In this document: positions 18,038-26,579 of the stretch, piece after piece
Numbering within the stretch: the first letter of the stretch is position 1
How the letters are laid out: each line of letters begins with the position of its first letter
Assembly (NCBI RefSeq): GCF_025460765.1
Contig: NZ_JAMWEG010000008.1
Location: forward strand, 248,001 to 312,000
Length of the DNA: 64,000 nt
From: Micromonospora sp. MA102
GTDB lineage: Bacteria > Actinomycetota > Actinomycetes > Mycobacteriales > Micromonosporaceae
Reading direction: 5' to 3'
Notes under the pieces: generated by a model
The model's database searches: none
Told to the model about the DNA's origin: nothing
What the model saw: only the letters and a program-made list of their open reading frames with translations
Program-made: the position numbers and the translations under genes

Positions 18038-18604
18038 TCAGCCCGCCGCCGCGACGAGGCGCAGGTAGCGCTCGACGACCGCCGTGGCCCGCTCGGCGTC
18101 GCCGGTGGCCAGCAGGTCGAGCAGGGCGCCGCGCAGCACCGCCAGGCCTAGCGCCGGGTCACCGCCGGCCGCTCCGCCGTCGATGTCGGCCAGCAGCCCG
18201 AGCCAGTCCTCCACGGTCTGCCGGGCGAATCCCGCCCACGGCCCGTCCGGCTCGCCCAGCGAGCGGGCGTACGCCTGGACCCAGAGGACCAGCATCGGAC
18301 GGTGCGCCGGGTCCACGAGCCAGCCCCAGGTCGCCCGCACCGCCGCGGCGAAGTCGCCGGCGCCGCCGGCCTCCCGGGCCTGCCGGAGCGCGGCCAGCTC
18401 GTCGGCCCTGGCCCGGCCGAGCAGGGCACGGATGAGCTGGTCCTTGGAGCCGAAGAGGAACAGCAGGACCCGGGGGCTGCTGCCGATGGCGGCGGCGAGC
18501 GGGCGCAGCGACAGTTCGGCCAGCCCGTGCGCCAGGGCGTACCGGTAGGCCCGCTCCAGGAGTTCGTCGCGGCGGGGGCTCCCGGGTCGCTCGCTGTGGC
18601 TCAC
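18038..18604 (-). CDS. TetR-family transcriptional regulator
   Basis: 188 residues. The N-terminal helix-turn-helix (RRDELLERAYRYALAHGLAELSLRPLAAAIGSSPRVLLFLFGSKDQLI) matches the TetR DNA-binding domain. The C-terminal all-helical ligand domain ends VVERYLRLVAAAG. It is divergent from a GNAT gene, with a 20-bp palindrome (18619-18638) between them, so it probably represses that gene and itself. GTG 18604 gives the expected N-terminus; longer in-frame readings cross the operator. A CAGAGT hexamer 6 nt before GTG suggests a leaderless transcript. Confidence 0.88.
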   Translation of the reverse strand: MSHSERPGSPRRDELLERAYRYALAHGLAELSLRPLAAAIGSSPRVLLFLFGSKDQLIRALLGRARADELAALRQAREAGGAGDFAAAVRATWGWLVDPAHRPMLVLWVQAYARSLGEPDGPWAGFARQTVEDWLGLLADIDGGAAGGDPALGLAVLRGALLDLLATGDAERATAVVERYLRLVAAAG

Positions 18605-18618
18605 AGCGCTACTCTGCC

Positions 18619-18638
18619 ACTGAAACGACTGTTTCAGT
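18619..18638. promoter_or_regulatory. TetR-type operator between the divergent TetR and GNAT genes
   Basis: Perfect inverted repeat ACTGAAAC-GACT-GTTTCAGT (8-bp arms, 4-bp centre). It lies 15 bp from each of the two divergent start codons, a position where a TetR dimer would control both promoters. Assignment to the adjacent TetR protein is inferred from location. Confidence 0.78.
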
Positions 18639-18653
18639 AGTGGAGGGTTGACG

Positions 18654-19157
18654 ATGAGCGCGGAGGTTCTCATTCGCCCGCTGGGCCGCCCCGGCGACCT
18701 CGGCTGGGTGGTGCTGGCCCACGGCGAGACGTACGCCGCCGAGTTCGGCTGGGACACCAGCTTCGAGGCGCTCGTGGCACGGATCGTCGCCGACTACGCC
18801 GCCGACCACGACCCGGCACGGGAGGCCGCCTGGATCGCCGAGGTCGACGGCGAGCGGGTCGGCTGCGTCTTCTGCGTCGCGGCCGACGAGCGGACCGCCC
18901 AGCTGCGGATCCTGCTGGTCGACCGGGCGGCCCGGGGTCGGCGGCTCGGCGAGCGACTGGTCGACGAGTGCCTCGCCTTCGCCCGGCGGGCGGGATACGC
19001 CCGCATCCGGCTCTGGACCAACCACCCGCTGGTCGCCGCCCGCCGGATCTACCTCTCCCGGGGCTTCCGCCTGGTCGAGGAGGAGCACCACCACAGCTTC
19101 GGCACGGAGCTGACCGGGCAGGTGTACGAACGGGAGCTGGCACCGACCGGCGGATGA
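18654..19157 (+). CDS. GNAT-family N-acetyltransferase
   Basis: 167 residues. The acetyl-CoA-binding region has RILLVDRAARGRRLGERLVDE (motif A, with R-x-x-R-x-x-G spacing modified as RGRRLG). It is followed by ARIRLWTNHPLVAARRIYLSRGF (motif B). It resembles the acetyltransferase half of MarR-GNAT fusion proteins. The substrate is unknown. The start is ATG 18654, with GGAGG 8 nt upstream. It is probably controlled by the divergent TetR protein through the palindrome between them. Confidence 0.85.
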   Translation: MSAEVLIRPLGRPGDLGWVVLAHGETYAAEFGWDTSFEALVARIVADYAADHDPAREAAWIAEVDGERVGCVFCVAADERTAQLRILLVDRAARGRRLGERLVDECLAFARRAGYARIRLWTNHPLVAARRIYLSRGFRLVEEEHHHSFGTELTGQVYERELAPTGG

Positions 19158-19232
19158 GCCGCCCGGTCCGGGGCCCGGATGACGGGTCGGAGGACCCGGG
19201 CGGGGCACCCCGCGATCTTGTAGCGTGAGGTC

Positions 19233-21299
19233 GTGGCGCGCAGCGTGTACCTGACCAGCGTGGGGTCCGGCGGGGGCAAGTCGACGGTCGCACTCGGGCT
19301 GGCCGAGCTGCTGTCCCGGCAGGTCGAGCGGATCGGCGCCTTCCGGCCGCTGGTCTCCGGCCAGCGCCCCGACCCGATCCTCGCCCTGCTCACCGAGCGC
19401 TACCGGGTGGAGCTGCCCGTCGACGAGCTGCACGGCGCGACCTACGCCGAGGCCGCCGCCCTGGTCGCGGACGGCCACCGGGAGGAGCTGATCGCCCGCA
19501 TCGTGGCCCGCTACCGCGCGGTCGAGCGGCACTGCCCCGCGGTGGTCGTGGTCGGCAGCGACTTCGCCGACGGGGACGGCGCCGGTGCCCGCGAGCTGGC
19601 GTTCAACGCCCGCCTGGCGACCGAGTTCAGCAGCGTGGTGGTGCCCGTGGTGGACGGGTTCGGGCAGCCGCCCGAGGCGATCGCGGCGGCGCTGCGCGGG
19701 GCGTACCACGACCTGGAGGACCTGGGCGCGACGGTGGTGGCGGCGGTCGCCAACCGGGTGCCCGAGCCGATGACGCTGCCCGAGCTGCCCGTCCCCGCGT
19801 ACGCCATCCCGGAGGTGCCGACCGTGTCGGCGCCGACGGTGGCGGAGGTGGCGGCGGCGCTCGGCGCGACCCTGCTCACCGGCGACCAGGCCGCGCTGGA
19901 CCGGGACGTGCTCGACTACGTGGTCGGCGCGGCGCACGTGCCCACCCTGCTGGACCACCTCACCGACGGCGCGCTGGTGATCACCCCGGGCGACCGGGCC
20001 GACCTGCTGTTGGCCGCCGGCGCGGCGCACGTGGCCGGGCAGGTCTCCCTGGCCGGGCTGGTGCTGACGCTGGGCGAGCAGCCCGACCCGCGCGCCATGC
20101 GGCTGGTCGAGCGGCTGAACACCGGGCTGGCCGTGCTCTCGGTGACCAGCGACAGCTACGACACGGTGGCGGCGTCCAGCCGGATCGAGGGCCGGCCCAG
20201 CGTGGCGAACCCGCGCAAGGTGGAGGCGGCGCTGGGCGCCTTCGAACGCTGCGTCGACACCGTCGACCTGGCCCGCCGGCTGCGGGTCAGCCGGTCGGAG
20301 CGGGTCACCCCGCTGATGTTCGAGAACGACCTCATCGACCGGGCCCGGGCCCAGCGCCGGCGGCTGGTGCTGCCCGAGGGCACCGAGGAGCGCATCCTCC
20401 GCGCCGCGGAGGTGCTGCTGCGCCGGGGCGTGGCGGACCTGACCCTGCTCGGGCGACCCGACGAGGTGGCGCGGCGCACCCGCGAGCTGGGCATCGACGT
20501 CGGCGACGCGCAGGTGGTCGACCCCGTGACCAGCGAGTGGCGGGACGAGTTCGCCGCCGTCTACGCGGAGCTGCGCGCGCACCGCGGCGTCACCGCCGAG
20601 CTGGCGCACGACATCGTGGCCCAGCCCAACTACTTCGGCACCATGATGGTGCAGACCGGCCGCGCCGACGGCATGGTCTCCGGGGCCACCCACACCACGG
20701 CGGCCACCATCCGGCCGGCCTTCGAGATCATCCGGACCGTGCCGGGCGTCTCCGTCGCCTCCAGCGTGTTCTTCATGCTGCTCGCCGATCGCGTGCTGGT
20801 CTACGGCGACTGCGCCGTCAACCCCGACCCGGACGCCGCCCAGCTCGCCGACATCGCCGTCTCCTCGGCCGACACGGCCGCCCGGTTCGGCATCGAGCCC
20901 CGGGTGGCCATGCTGTCCTACTCGACCGGCGACTCCGGCTTCGGGGCCGACGTGGAGAAGGTCGCGGCGGCCACCAAGCTGGTCCGGGAGCGCCGGCCGG
21001 AGCTGCTCGTGGAGGGCCCGATCCAGTACGACGCGGCGATCGATCCGCAGGTCGCGGCCACCAAGCTGCCGGACAGCCCGGTGGCGGGGCGGGCCACGGT
21101 GTTCATCTTCCCGGACCTGAACACCGGCAACAACACCTACAAGGCGGTGCAGCGCTCGGCCGGCGCGGTGGCGGTCGGCCCGGTCATGCAGGGCCTGCGC
21201 CGGCCGGTCAACGACCTGTCCCGGGGCGCCACCGTGCCGGACATCGTCAACACGGTGGCGATCACCGCCATCCAGGCCGCCGCCGGGGAGTCGCGATGA
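19233..21299 (+). CDS. pta: Phosphate acetyltransferase (long form)
   Basis: 688 residues. The N-terminal BioD-like P-loop domain (VGSGGGKSTVALG) is followed by a DRTGG regulatory domain (about 210-330) and the C-terminal PTA_PTB catalytic domain with FGTMMVQTGRADGMVSGA and SYSTGDSGFGADVEKV. It interconverts acetyl-CoA plus phosphate with acetyl phosphate. It overlaps ackA by 4 bp (ATGA), forming the Pta-AckA pathway for overflow acetate or acetate activation. A TAGCGT hexamer lies 6 nt before GTG 19233 and there is no ribosome site, pointing to leaderless expression. Confidence 0.96.
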   Translation: MARSVYLTSVGSGGGKSTVALGLAELLSRQVERIGAFRPLVSGQRPDPILALLTERYRVELPVDELHGATYAEAAALVADGHREELIARIVARYRAVERHCPAVVVVGSDFADGDGAGARELAFNARLATEFSSVVVPVVDGFGQPPEAIAAALRGAYHDLEDLGATVVAAVANRVPEPMTLPELPVPAYAIPEVPTVSAPTVAEVAAALGATLLTGDQAALDRDVLDYVVGAAHVPTLLDHLTDGALVITPGDRADLLLAAGAAHVAGQVSLAGLVLTLGEQPDPRAMRLVERLNTGLAVLSVTSDSYDTVAASSRIEGRPSVANPRKVEAALGAFERCVDTVDLARRLRVSRSERVTPLMFENDLIDRARAQRRRLVLPEGTEERILRAAEVLLRRGVADLTLLGRPDEVARRTRELGIDVGDAQVVDPVTSEWRDEFAAVYAELRAHRGVTAELAHDIVAQPNYFGTMMVQTGRADGMVSGATHTTAATIRPAFEIIRTVPGVSVASSVFFMLLADRVLVYGDCAVNPDPDAAQLADIAVSSADTAARFGIEPRVAMLSYSTGDSGFGADVEKVAAATKLVRERRPELLVEGPIQYDAAIDPQVAATKLPDSPVAGRATVFIFPDLNTGNNTYKAVQRSAGAVAVGPVMQGLRRPVNDLSRGATVPDIVNTVAITAIQAAAGESR

Positions 21300-22408
21300 G
21301 CCGGATCCTGGTCCTCAACTGCGGGTCGTCGTCGGTCAAGTACCGGCTCTACGACGGCGACGAGGTACGCGACAAGGGCACCGTCGAGCGGGTCGGCGAG
21401 CCGGGCGGCGGGCCGGCCGACCACGAGAGCGCCGTGCGGCAGATCATCGAGGGGCTCGACCTGGCGGGGCTGGCCGGGGTGGGGCACCGGGTGGTGCACG
21501 GCGGGCGCAAGTTCAGCGCGCCGGTGCGGATCGACGACGCCGTGGTCGCCGCCATCGAGGACCTCGTCCCGCTCGCGCCGCTGCACAACCCGGCGAACCT
21601 GGCCGGCATTCGGGTGGCCCGGGAGGCGCTGCCGGACACCCCGCAGGTGGCCGTCTTCGACACCGCGTTCCACCACACGCTGCCCGAGGCCGCCGCCACC
21701 TACGCGATCGACCGGGAGATCGCCGAGCGGTACGGCGTGCGCCGGTACGGCTTCCACGGCACCTCGCACGCGTACGTCTCGCGACGCACGGCGGAACTGC
21801 TCGACCGGCCGTACGGCGAGCTGAACACGATCACCCTGCACCTGGGCAACGGGGCGAGCGCCTGCGCGGTCGAGGGCGGGCGGAGCGTGGCCACCTCGAT
21901 GGGCATGTCGCCGCTGGAGGGCCTGGTCATGGGCACCCGCAGCGGCGACCTCGACCCGACGATCATCTTTCACCTGCGCCGGGAGGCCGGCATGGGCGTG
22001 GACGACATCGACGACCTGCTCAACCACCGCAGCGGCCTGCTCGGGCTGACCGGGGCCAACGACATGCGGGAGGTGCTGGCCCGCCGGGAGGCCGGCGACG
22101 CGGCGGCCGCGCTCGCGTTCGACGTCTACCGACGCCGGATCACCGGCTACGTGGGCGCGTACTACGCGCTGCTCGGCCGGGTCGACGCGGTCACCTTCAC
22201 GGCCGGCGTCGGCGAGCACGCCGCCCCGGTCCGCGCCGAGGCGCTGGCCGGCCTGGAGCGGCTCGGCATCGCCGTGGACCCGGCCCGCAACGCCGGCAGC
22301 GGCGACCGGGTCATCTCCCCCGACGGCGCCGAGGTCACGGTCTGCGTGATCGCCACCGACGAGGAACGCGAGATCGCCCAACAAACCCGCGAGGTCCTCA
22401 ACCTCTGA
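21296..22408 (+). CDS. ackA: Acetate kinase
   Basis: 370 residues with the ASKHA-fold signatures VLNCGSSSVKYRL at the N-terminus, the family motif around FDTAFHHTLPEAAATYAI, YGFHGTSHAYV, LGNGASACAVEGGRSVATSMG and TAGVGEHA. It transfers phosphate between acetyl phosphate and ADP, completing the Pta-AckA pathway. It is translationally coupled to pta. Transcription probably ends at the hairpin 64 bp downstream. Confidence 0.97.
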   Translation: MSRILVLNCGSSSVKYRLYDGDEVRDKGTVERVGEPGGGPADHESAVRQIIEGLDLAGLAGVGHRVVHGGRKFSAPVRIDDAVVAAIEDLVPLAPLHNPANLAGIRVAREALPDTPQVAVFDTAFHHTLPEAAATYAIDREIAERYGVRRYGFHGTSHAYVSRRTAELLDRPYGELNTITLHLGNGASACAVEGGRSVATSMGMSPLEGLVMGTRSGDLDPTIIFHLRREAGMGVDDIDDLLNHRSGLLGLTGANDMREVLARREAGDAAAALAFDVYRRRITGYVGAYYALLGRVDAVTFTAGVGEHAAPVRAEALAGLERLGIAVDPARNAGSGDRVISPDGAEVTVCVIATDEEREIAQQTREVLNL

Positions 22409-22421
22409 CCCCGCGCCACCC

Positions 22422-22466
22422 CCGCCTGCCCGCCTGCCCGCCTGCCCGCCTGCCCGCCTGCCCGCC
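22422..22466. repeat. Short tandem repeat of an 8-bp unit (five and a half copies)
   Basis: Five head-to-tail copies of CCGCCTGC plus a partial sixth. They start 13 bp after the ackA stop and lead into the hairpin at 22472. This is a slippage-prone intergenic tract with no coding sense, and copy number probably varies between strains. Confidence 0.85.
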
Positions 22467-22471
22467 CCGAC

Positions 22472-22526
22472 GATCATGAAGTTGGCGGCACGGAATCGGG
22501 CAATTCGCGCCGCCAACCTCATGATC
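22472..22526. terminator. Long intergenic hairpin between convergent ackA and the small membrane gene
   Basis: Arms of 18 nt (22472-22489 and 22509-22526) pair with one mismatch that becomes G-U in one RNA strand, around a 19-nt loop that itself holds GAAT/ATTC. It lies between convergent genes, so it could terminate both. The unit GATCATGA...TTGGCGGC looks like a dispersed repeat element; no second full copy is in this window. Confidence 0.6.
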
Positions 22527-22568
22527 GACGCGGAGGGTGGGGTGGGGTGTGGGTGGGCAGCGGCCGGG

Positions 22569-22745
22569 TCAGCCCAGCGCCAGCCAGAGGATGACGGCGA
22601 CCACCACGACGGCGGCCACGCCGATACCGGCGAACAGCGGCAGCCGGGACGGTGTCTCCGCCGCCGCCGGCGCGCTTTCGGGCGAGTCCACGAAGGCGCG
22701 GAACTGCGCGGTGTTGCCACTCGGGTCGGTGTAGTTCTCAGCCAT
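22569..22745 (-). CDS. Small single-pass membrane protein, unknown function
   Basis: 58 residues. A hydrophilic N-terminal half (MAENYTDPSGNTAQFRAFVD) is followed by one C-terminal transmembrane helix (FAGIGVAAVVVVAVILWLAL), so it is tail-anchored or single-pass. ATG 22745 is preceded at 7 nt by TAGGGT and by no ribosome site, typical of leaderless actinobacterial genes. It is convergent with ackA. I do not recognise a family. Confidence 0.7.
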   Translation of the reverse strand: MAENYTDPSGNTAQFRAFVDSPESAPAAAETPSRLPLFAGIGVAAVVVVAVILWLALG

Positions 22746-22882
22746 GGGCGTGACCCTAGCGAAGCGGGGCGACCGGGATGATCCCGCCGGGCCGCGGACG
22801 GGCCACGCCGGTCCGGGCGGTGGAGGCGCGTCGGCCCGGTCGGCGGGGCCGGACCGGCCGCCCGGCCGCCTACCGTGAGGTG

Positions 22883-23920
22883 GTGAGGGTGCAGCGGCTG
22901 GCCGCCGCGCTGCTGGTGGCGCTGGCGGCGGGCTGTGGCCCGGCCGCCGCCACCGACCGGGTCCCGCCCTTCCGGCCGGCGCCACCGCGGCCGTACGCCG
23001 TGGGCGTGCGTCACCTCGTCGTCGACCCCGACGGCCCCCGGCCGCTGCCGGTCACCGTCTGGTATCCCGCCGAGCCCGGCGCCCGACCGCCCGCCGCCGC
23101 GCCGACCACCGCCCGCCGCACGGCCGGGCCGAACAGCGGCGCGGCCACAGCCGACCCGACCGGCGGCGCGGCCACCACCGAGCCCACCGGCGGCGCGGTG
23201 ACGGCCGGTCCCGTCCCCCGGCCCGGCGCCCCGGTGGCTGCCGGGCGGTTCCCGGTGGTCGTTCACAGCCACGGCCTGCGCAGTCTCCCCGAGCTGCACG
23301 CCCCGTTGACGACCCGCTGGGCGGCGGCCGGGTTCGTGGTGGCCGCGCCGGCCTACCCGCGGACCAACCTGCGGGCGCGCGACTTCACCCGGGCCGACGT
23401 GCGGAACCAGCCCGCCGACGGCTGGCGGCTGATCCGCCACCTGGTCCGCCTCGACGCCCGGCCCGGGGACCCGCTGGCCGGGCACCTCGCGGTGGACCGG
23501 TTCGCCGCCGCCGGGCACTCGGCGGGCGGTTTCACCACGGCCGGCATGTTCACCTCGGGGCACTCCGCCCGGCTGCGCGCCGGCATCGTCATCGCCGGTG
23601 GCGGGGTGGCCGGCAGCTTCGCCGGCCCGGTGGCGCCCCTGCTCTTCGTGCACGGCGGCGCGGACCCCGTCGTGCCCGAGTCGGTCGGCCGGGCCGCGTA
23701 CGCCCGCAGCCTCGGCCCGGCCGCCTTCCTGAGCCTGCCCGGCCAGGGCCACGGCGCGTACCTGACCCCGGGCCGCCCCGGGTTCCCGCAGGTCCTCGCC
23801 GCGACCACCGACTTCCTCCGCTGGACCCTCTACGACGACCGGCGCGCCCGGAACCGGCTGCCCGCCGACGCCCTCCTCCCCGGCGTCACCACCCTCACCA
23901 CCCGTGCCCTCCCCGGGTGA
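22883..23920 (+). CDS. Alpha/beta-hydrolase lipoprotein (chlorophyllase/PAF-acetylhydrolase-like), copy 1
   Basis: 345 residues. A short lipoprotein signal ends in LVALAAGC, so the protein is probably anchored outside the membrane. After a Pro-rich stretch the hydrolase core shows VVVHSHGLRS (oxyanion region), the nucleophile elbow AAGHSAGGFTT (GxSxG), HGGADPVVP and a catalytic His in GQGHGAYL. It is a paralogue of 24550-25515 (same order of VRxL, LPVTxWYPA, WAAAGFVVAAP, GHSAGG, EFLRWTLY). It carries an extra ~40-residue Thr/Gly/Pro repeat (about 85-125). GTG 22883 has TACCGT 6 nt upstream (leaderless). The substrate is unknown. Confidence 0.83.
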   Translation: MRVQRLAAALLVALAAGCGPAAATDRVPPFRPAPPRPYAVGVRHLVVDPDGPRPLPVTVWYPAEPGARPPAAAPTTARRTAGPNSGAATADPTGGAATTEPTGGAVTAGPVPRPGAPVAAGRFPVVVHSHGLRSLPELHAPLTTRWAAAGFVVAAPAYPRTNLRARDFTRADVRNQPADGWRLIRHLVRLDARPGDPLAGHLAVDRFAAAGHSAGGFTTAGMFTSGHSARLRAGIVIAGGGVAGSFAGPVAPLLFVHGGADPVVPESVGRAAYARSLGPAAFLSLPGQGHGAYLTPGRPGFPQVLAATTDFLRWTLYDDRRARNRLPADALLPGVTTLTTRALPG

Positions 23921-23955
23921 GCTCGCGCCCCGCCCGCCTCGGTAGCCTCCCCCGG

Positions 23956-24483
23956 ATGGACGGGCTGGCCGGGCGGCAACTCGACGCGATCCGCGAGGTG
24001 GTCGCGCTGACCGGCGCGGCCGGGATCGCGGTGTGGCTGCGCGGCGGCTGGGCGATGGACTTCCACCTCGGCGCGGTGAGCCGGCCGCACGTGGACGTCG
24101 ACTGGTACTGCTGGCGGCGCGACGCCGGCTCGCTGGCGGCGCTTCTCGGCGGGCTGGGCTGGGCCCCCGACCCCCGGATGCCGGTCGAGAAGCAGCTCGA
24201 CCTCCTCCGGGGCGACGTCGAGCTGAGCTTCGCGTACCTGGACCGGGACCCGGCGGGACGGGTGGTGGTCGGGGCGGGACCGTGGGCCGGCACCCCGCTG
24301 CCGGAGGGGATGCTGGACGCCCCGCCGGGCCGGATCGGCCCGCACACCGCTCCGGTGATCAGCGTGGCCGCCCAGATCGAGTTCAAGGAGATGTACCCGG
24401 TCTGGATGCCCGACCGGCCCCGCCGGGCGAAGGACGCCGCCGACCTGGCCCGGCTGCGGGCGGGGCGGCCACCGACCGGTTGA
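23956..24483 (+). CDS. Aminoglycoside/lincosamide nucleotidyltransferase-like protein
   Basis: 175 residues. The N-terminal part has AVWLRGGWAMDFHLG followed by PHVDVDWYCW. This is the GGWxxD...R-x-H-x-D-x-D arrangement of the ANT(2'')/LinA-type nucleotidyltransferase fold, with metal-binding Asp residues in HVDVDW. The C-terminal region (PVISVAAQIEFKEMYPVWM...KDAADLARL) matches the same family. It could modify a small hydroxylated compound, but proof of drug resistance is lacking and the protein may have a housekeeping role. ATG 23956 lies 7 nt after TAGCCT (leaderless). An upstream GTG at 23917 would overlap the previous stop. Confidence 0.72.
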   Translation: MDGLAGRQLDAIREVVALTGAAGIAVWLRGGWAMDFHLGAVSRPHVDVDWYCWRRDAGSLAALLGGLGWAPDPRMPVEKQLDLLRGDVELSFAYLDRDPAGRVVVGAGPWAGTPLPEGMLDAPPGRIGPHTAPVISVAAQIEFKEMYPVWMPDRPRRAKDAADLARLRAGRPPTG

Positions 24484-24549
24484 GGCGATCGCGTCACGCG
24501 GGGCGCGATGCCGGCCGGTCACCCGGGAGCGCGAGGCACAATCGTGTTC

Positions 24550-25515
24550 ATGCGCCGTCGTCCCGCCGCCCTCGTCACCGCTGCCGCCCTGCTCAGCACG
24601 GGTCTGGCCGGCTGCTCGGGCGGTTCCGCCCCGGCCGGGCGAGCCGCCCCCGACGCCCCGCCGAAGGCCAGCGCGCCCGCGCCGCGGGTGCCCGCCGGGC
24701 ACGCACCCACCGAGAGCTTCGCGGTCGGCGTACGCCAGTTGAAGCTGAACCGCGACGGCGACCGCCCGCTGCCGGTGACCCTCTGGTACCCGGCGCGGGG
24801 TGCGGCCGGCGGCGCGCCGGAGCGGTCCGCGCCGGCGGCATCCGGCCGGTTCCCCGTGGTGCTGTTCAGCCATGGGCTGGGCGCCCGGCCGGAGGACTAC
24901 CAGGTGCTGCTGACCCGCTGGGCGGCGGCCGGGTTCGTGGTGGCCGCGCCGAAGTTCCCGCACACCGGCGCCGGCGGCGACGGCAACCCGCTCGACGTGC
25001 TCAACCAGCCGGCCGACGTGTCGTACGTGCTGACCCAGGTGCTCGCCCTCGACGGGAAGGCGGGCGACCCGCTGCGCGGCCGGCTGGACCCGGAGCGGGT
25101 GGCCGCGACCGGGCACAGCGCGGGCGGGGTGACCACGATCGGGCTGTTCACCGCCGGCCGGGACGAGCGCCTGGACGCCGGGATCGTCTTCGCCGGCACG
25201 GCGCTCGGCGTCGGCACCGCGTTCGCCGGTGCGGCGGCGCCGCAGCTCTTCGTGCACGGCGAGGCCGACGAGGTGGTGGGTTACGCCGCCGGCAAGGCGG
25301 TCTACGACGCGGTGCCGTGGCCGAAGGCGATGCTCAGCCTGCCCGACGGCGACCACGGGCGAGCCCTGCTCGCCGACGGTAAGGCGCTGCGGGTGGTCGC
25401 CGACACCACCGTCGAGTTCCTCCGCTGGACGCTCTACGGCGACGCGGCGGCGAAGAAGCGGCTCCCGGCCGACGCCACCCGCGGCGGCGTGGCCACCCTG
25501 GACGACCATCTCTGA
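24550..25515 (+). CDS. Alpha/beta-hydrolase lipoprotein, copy 2
   Basis: 321 residues. A basic N-terminus (MRRRPAALV), a hydrophobic stretch and the lipobox LAGC indicate a lipoprotein. The core has VVLFSHGLGARPEDYQ, the nucleophile elbow ATGHSAGGVTT, VHGEADEVV and catalytic His in GDHGRALL. It resembles the gene at 22883 over its length, so the two probably arose by duplication and now flank the nucleotidyltransferase-like gene. Likely a secreted esterase or lipase of unknown substrate. CACAAT sits 7 nt before ATG 24550. Confidence 0.83.
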   Translation: MRRRPAALVTAAALLSTGLAGCSGGSAPAGRAAPDAPPKASAPAPRVPAGHAPTESFAVGVRQLKLNRDGDRPLPVTLWYPARGAAGGAPERSAPAASGRFPVVLFSHGLGARPEDYQVLLTRWAAAGFVVAAPKFPHTGAGGDGNPLDVLNQPADVSYVLTQVLALDGKAGDPLRGRLDPERVAATGHSAGGVTTIGLFTAGRDERLDAGIVFAGTALGVGTAFAGAAAPQLFVHGEADEVVGYAAGKAVYDAVPWPKAMLSLPDGDHGRALLADGKALRVVADTTVEFLRWTLYGDAAAKKRLPADATRGGVATLDDHL

Positions 25516-25541
25516 CCGGTCGCCCAGGGCGGCGTCGCCGG

Positions 25542-26495
25542 TCAGGCGGTGTGGTCGACGACGACCTTGCCGAAGGCGTCACCGGACTGCAGGCGGGCGA
25601 ACGCCTCCTCGATCCGGCTGAACGGCACCACGCTGTCCACCACCGGGCGCACCTCGTGCTCGGCGCAGAACGCCAGGAGCTGGGTCAGCTCGTCGGGGGT
25701 GCCCATGGAGGTGCCGAGGATCTCCAGCTGCATGGCGAAGACCCGGCGCAGGTTCACCTTGGGCTCATGGCCGGCGGTGGCGCCGGAGACCACGATCCGG
25801 GCCATCGGGGCGGCCGACTTCAGCGAGTGGTCGAAGGTGGCCGCGCCGACCGTCTCGATCACCACGTCGACCCGCTCGGGCAGCCGGGCGCCGGGCTCCA
25901 GGGCGGTCGCGCCCAGCTCGGTGATCCGCTCCCGCTTGCCGGCGTCGCGGCTGGTCGCGTACACCCGCTTGCCGAGCGCGACGGCGAGCGCGACGGCAGC
26001 GGTGGCCACGCCCCCGCCGGCCCCCTGGACCAGCACGGACTCGCCGTCGCCGACCCGGCCCCGGGTGGTGAGCATCCGCCACGCGGTGAGCCAGGCCGTC
26101 GGCAGGCAGGCCGCATCGCTCGCCGAGAGGCCGTCGGGCAGCGGCAGCAGGTTCATCCGGGGTACGGCCACCCGCTCGGCGAAGGTGCCGGCGAAGTGCT
26201 CGGAGAGGATCGAGACCCCGCGCGGGTCGCCCCGGGTGGGCACCACGGGGTAGACGACCACCTCGTTGCCGTCCGGGTCGGTGCCGACCGCGTCGCAGCC
26301 GAGGATCATGGGGAGCTGGTCGGCGCTGAGGCCCACCCCGCGCAGCGACCAGAGGTCGTGGTGGTTGAGCGAGCTGGCGCGGACCTGCACGGTGACCCAG
26401 TCGTCCTCGGGGTGGATCGGCTCGGGGCGGTCGCCGACGGTGAGCGCGGCGAGCGGGTTGTCGGCGTCGAAGGCCGAGGCGAAGGCAGCACGCAT
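25542..26495 (-). CDS. Quinone oxidoreductase-like zinc-independent MDR dehydrogenase
   Basis: 317 residues of the medium-chain dehydrogenase/reductase fold. The N-terminal GroES-like part has VRASSLNHHDLWSLRGVG and LGCDAVGT. The Rossmann part carries VLVQGAGGGVATAAVALA (NADPH-binding GxGGGVxxxA-like) followed by VYATSRDAGKRERITELGA. Structural-zinc cysteines are absent, as in quinone oxidoreductases. It probably reduces quinones or enones with NADPH. TACGGT lies 7 nt before ATG 26495 (leaderless). Confidence 0.88.
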   Translation of the reverse strand: MRAAFASAFDADNPLAALTVGDRPEPIHPEDDWVTVQVRASSLNHHDLWSLRGVGLSADQLPMILGCDAVGTDPDGNEVVVYPVVPTRGDPRGVSILSEHFAGTFAERVAVPRMNLLPLPDGLSASDAACLPTAWLTAWRMLTTRGRVGDGESVLVQGAGGGVATAAVALAVALGKRVYATSRDAGKRERITELGATALEPGARLPERVDVVIETVGAATFDHSLKSAAPMARIVVSGATAGHEPKVNLRRVFAMQLEILGTSMGTPDELTQLLAFCAEHEVRPVVDSVVPFSRIEEAFARLQSGDAFGKVVVDHTA

Positions 26496-26579
26496 GAGCG
26501 GCACCGTAACAAGCTGAGCGCGCGTTCAGAAGGGGACCTTCCCCACAAAAGCCGTGCGGATGGCCCCCTTCCGCGATGC

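Noticed and set aside
18604-18757. N-terminal extension of the TetR regulator to 18757
   Set aside because: The extension crosses the palindromic operator and the GNAT ribosome site, and the helix-turn-helix begins normally from GTG 18604.
22422-22466. Possible CRISPR repeats
   Set aside because: The repeat unit is only 8 bp and there are no spacers or cas genes.
23956-24483. Acquired antibiotic-resistance island around the nucleotidyltransferase-like gene
   Set aside because: No mobile-element traces, base composition like the surroundings, and its flanking hydrolases look chromosomal.
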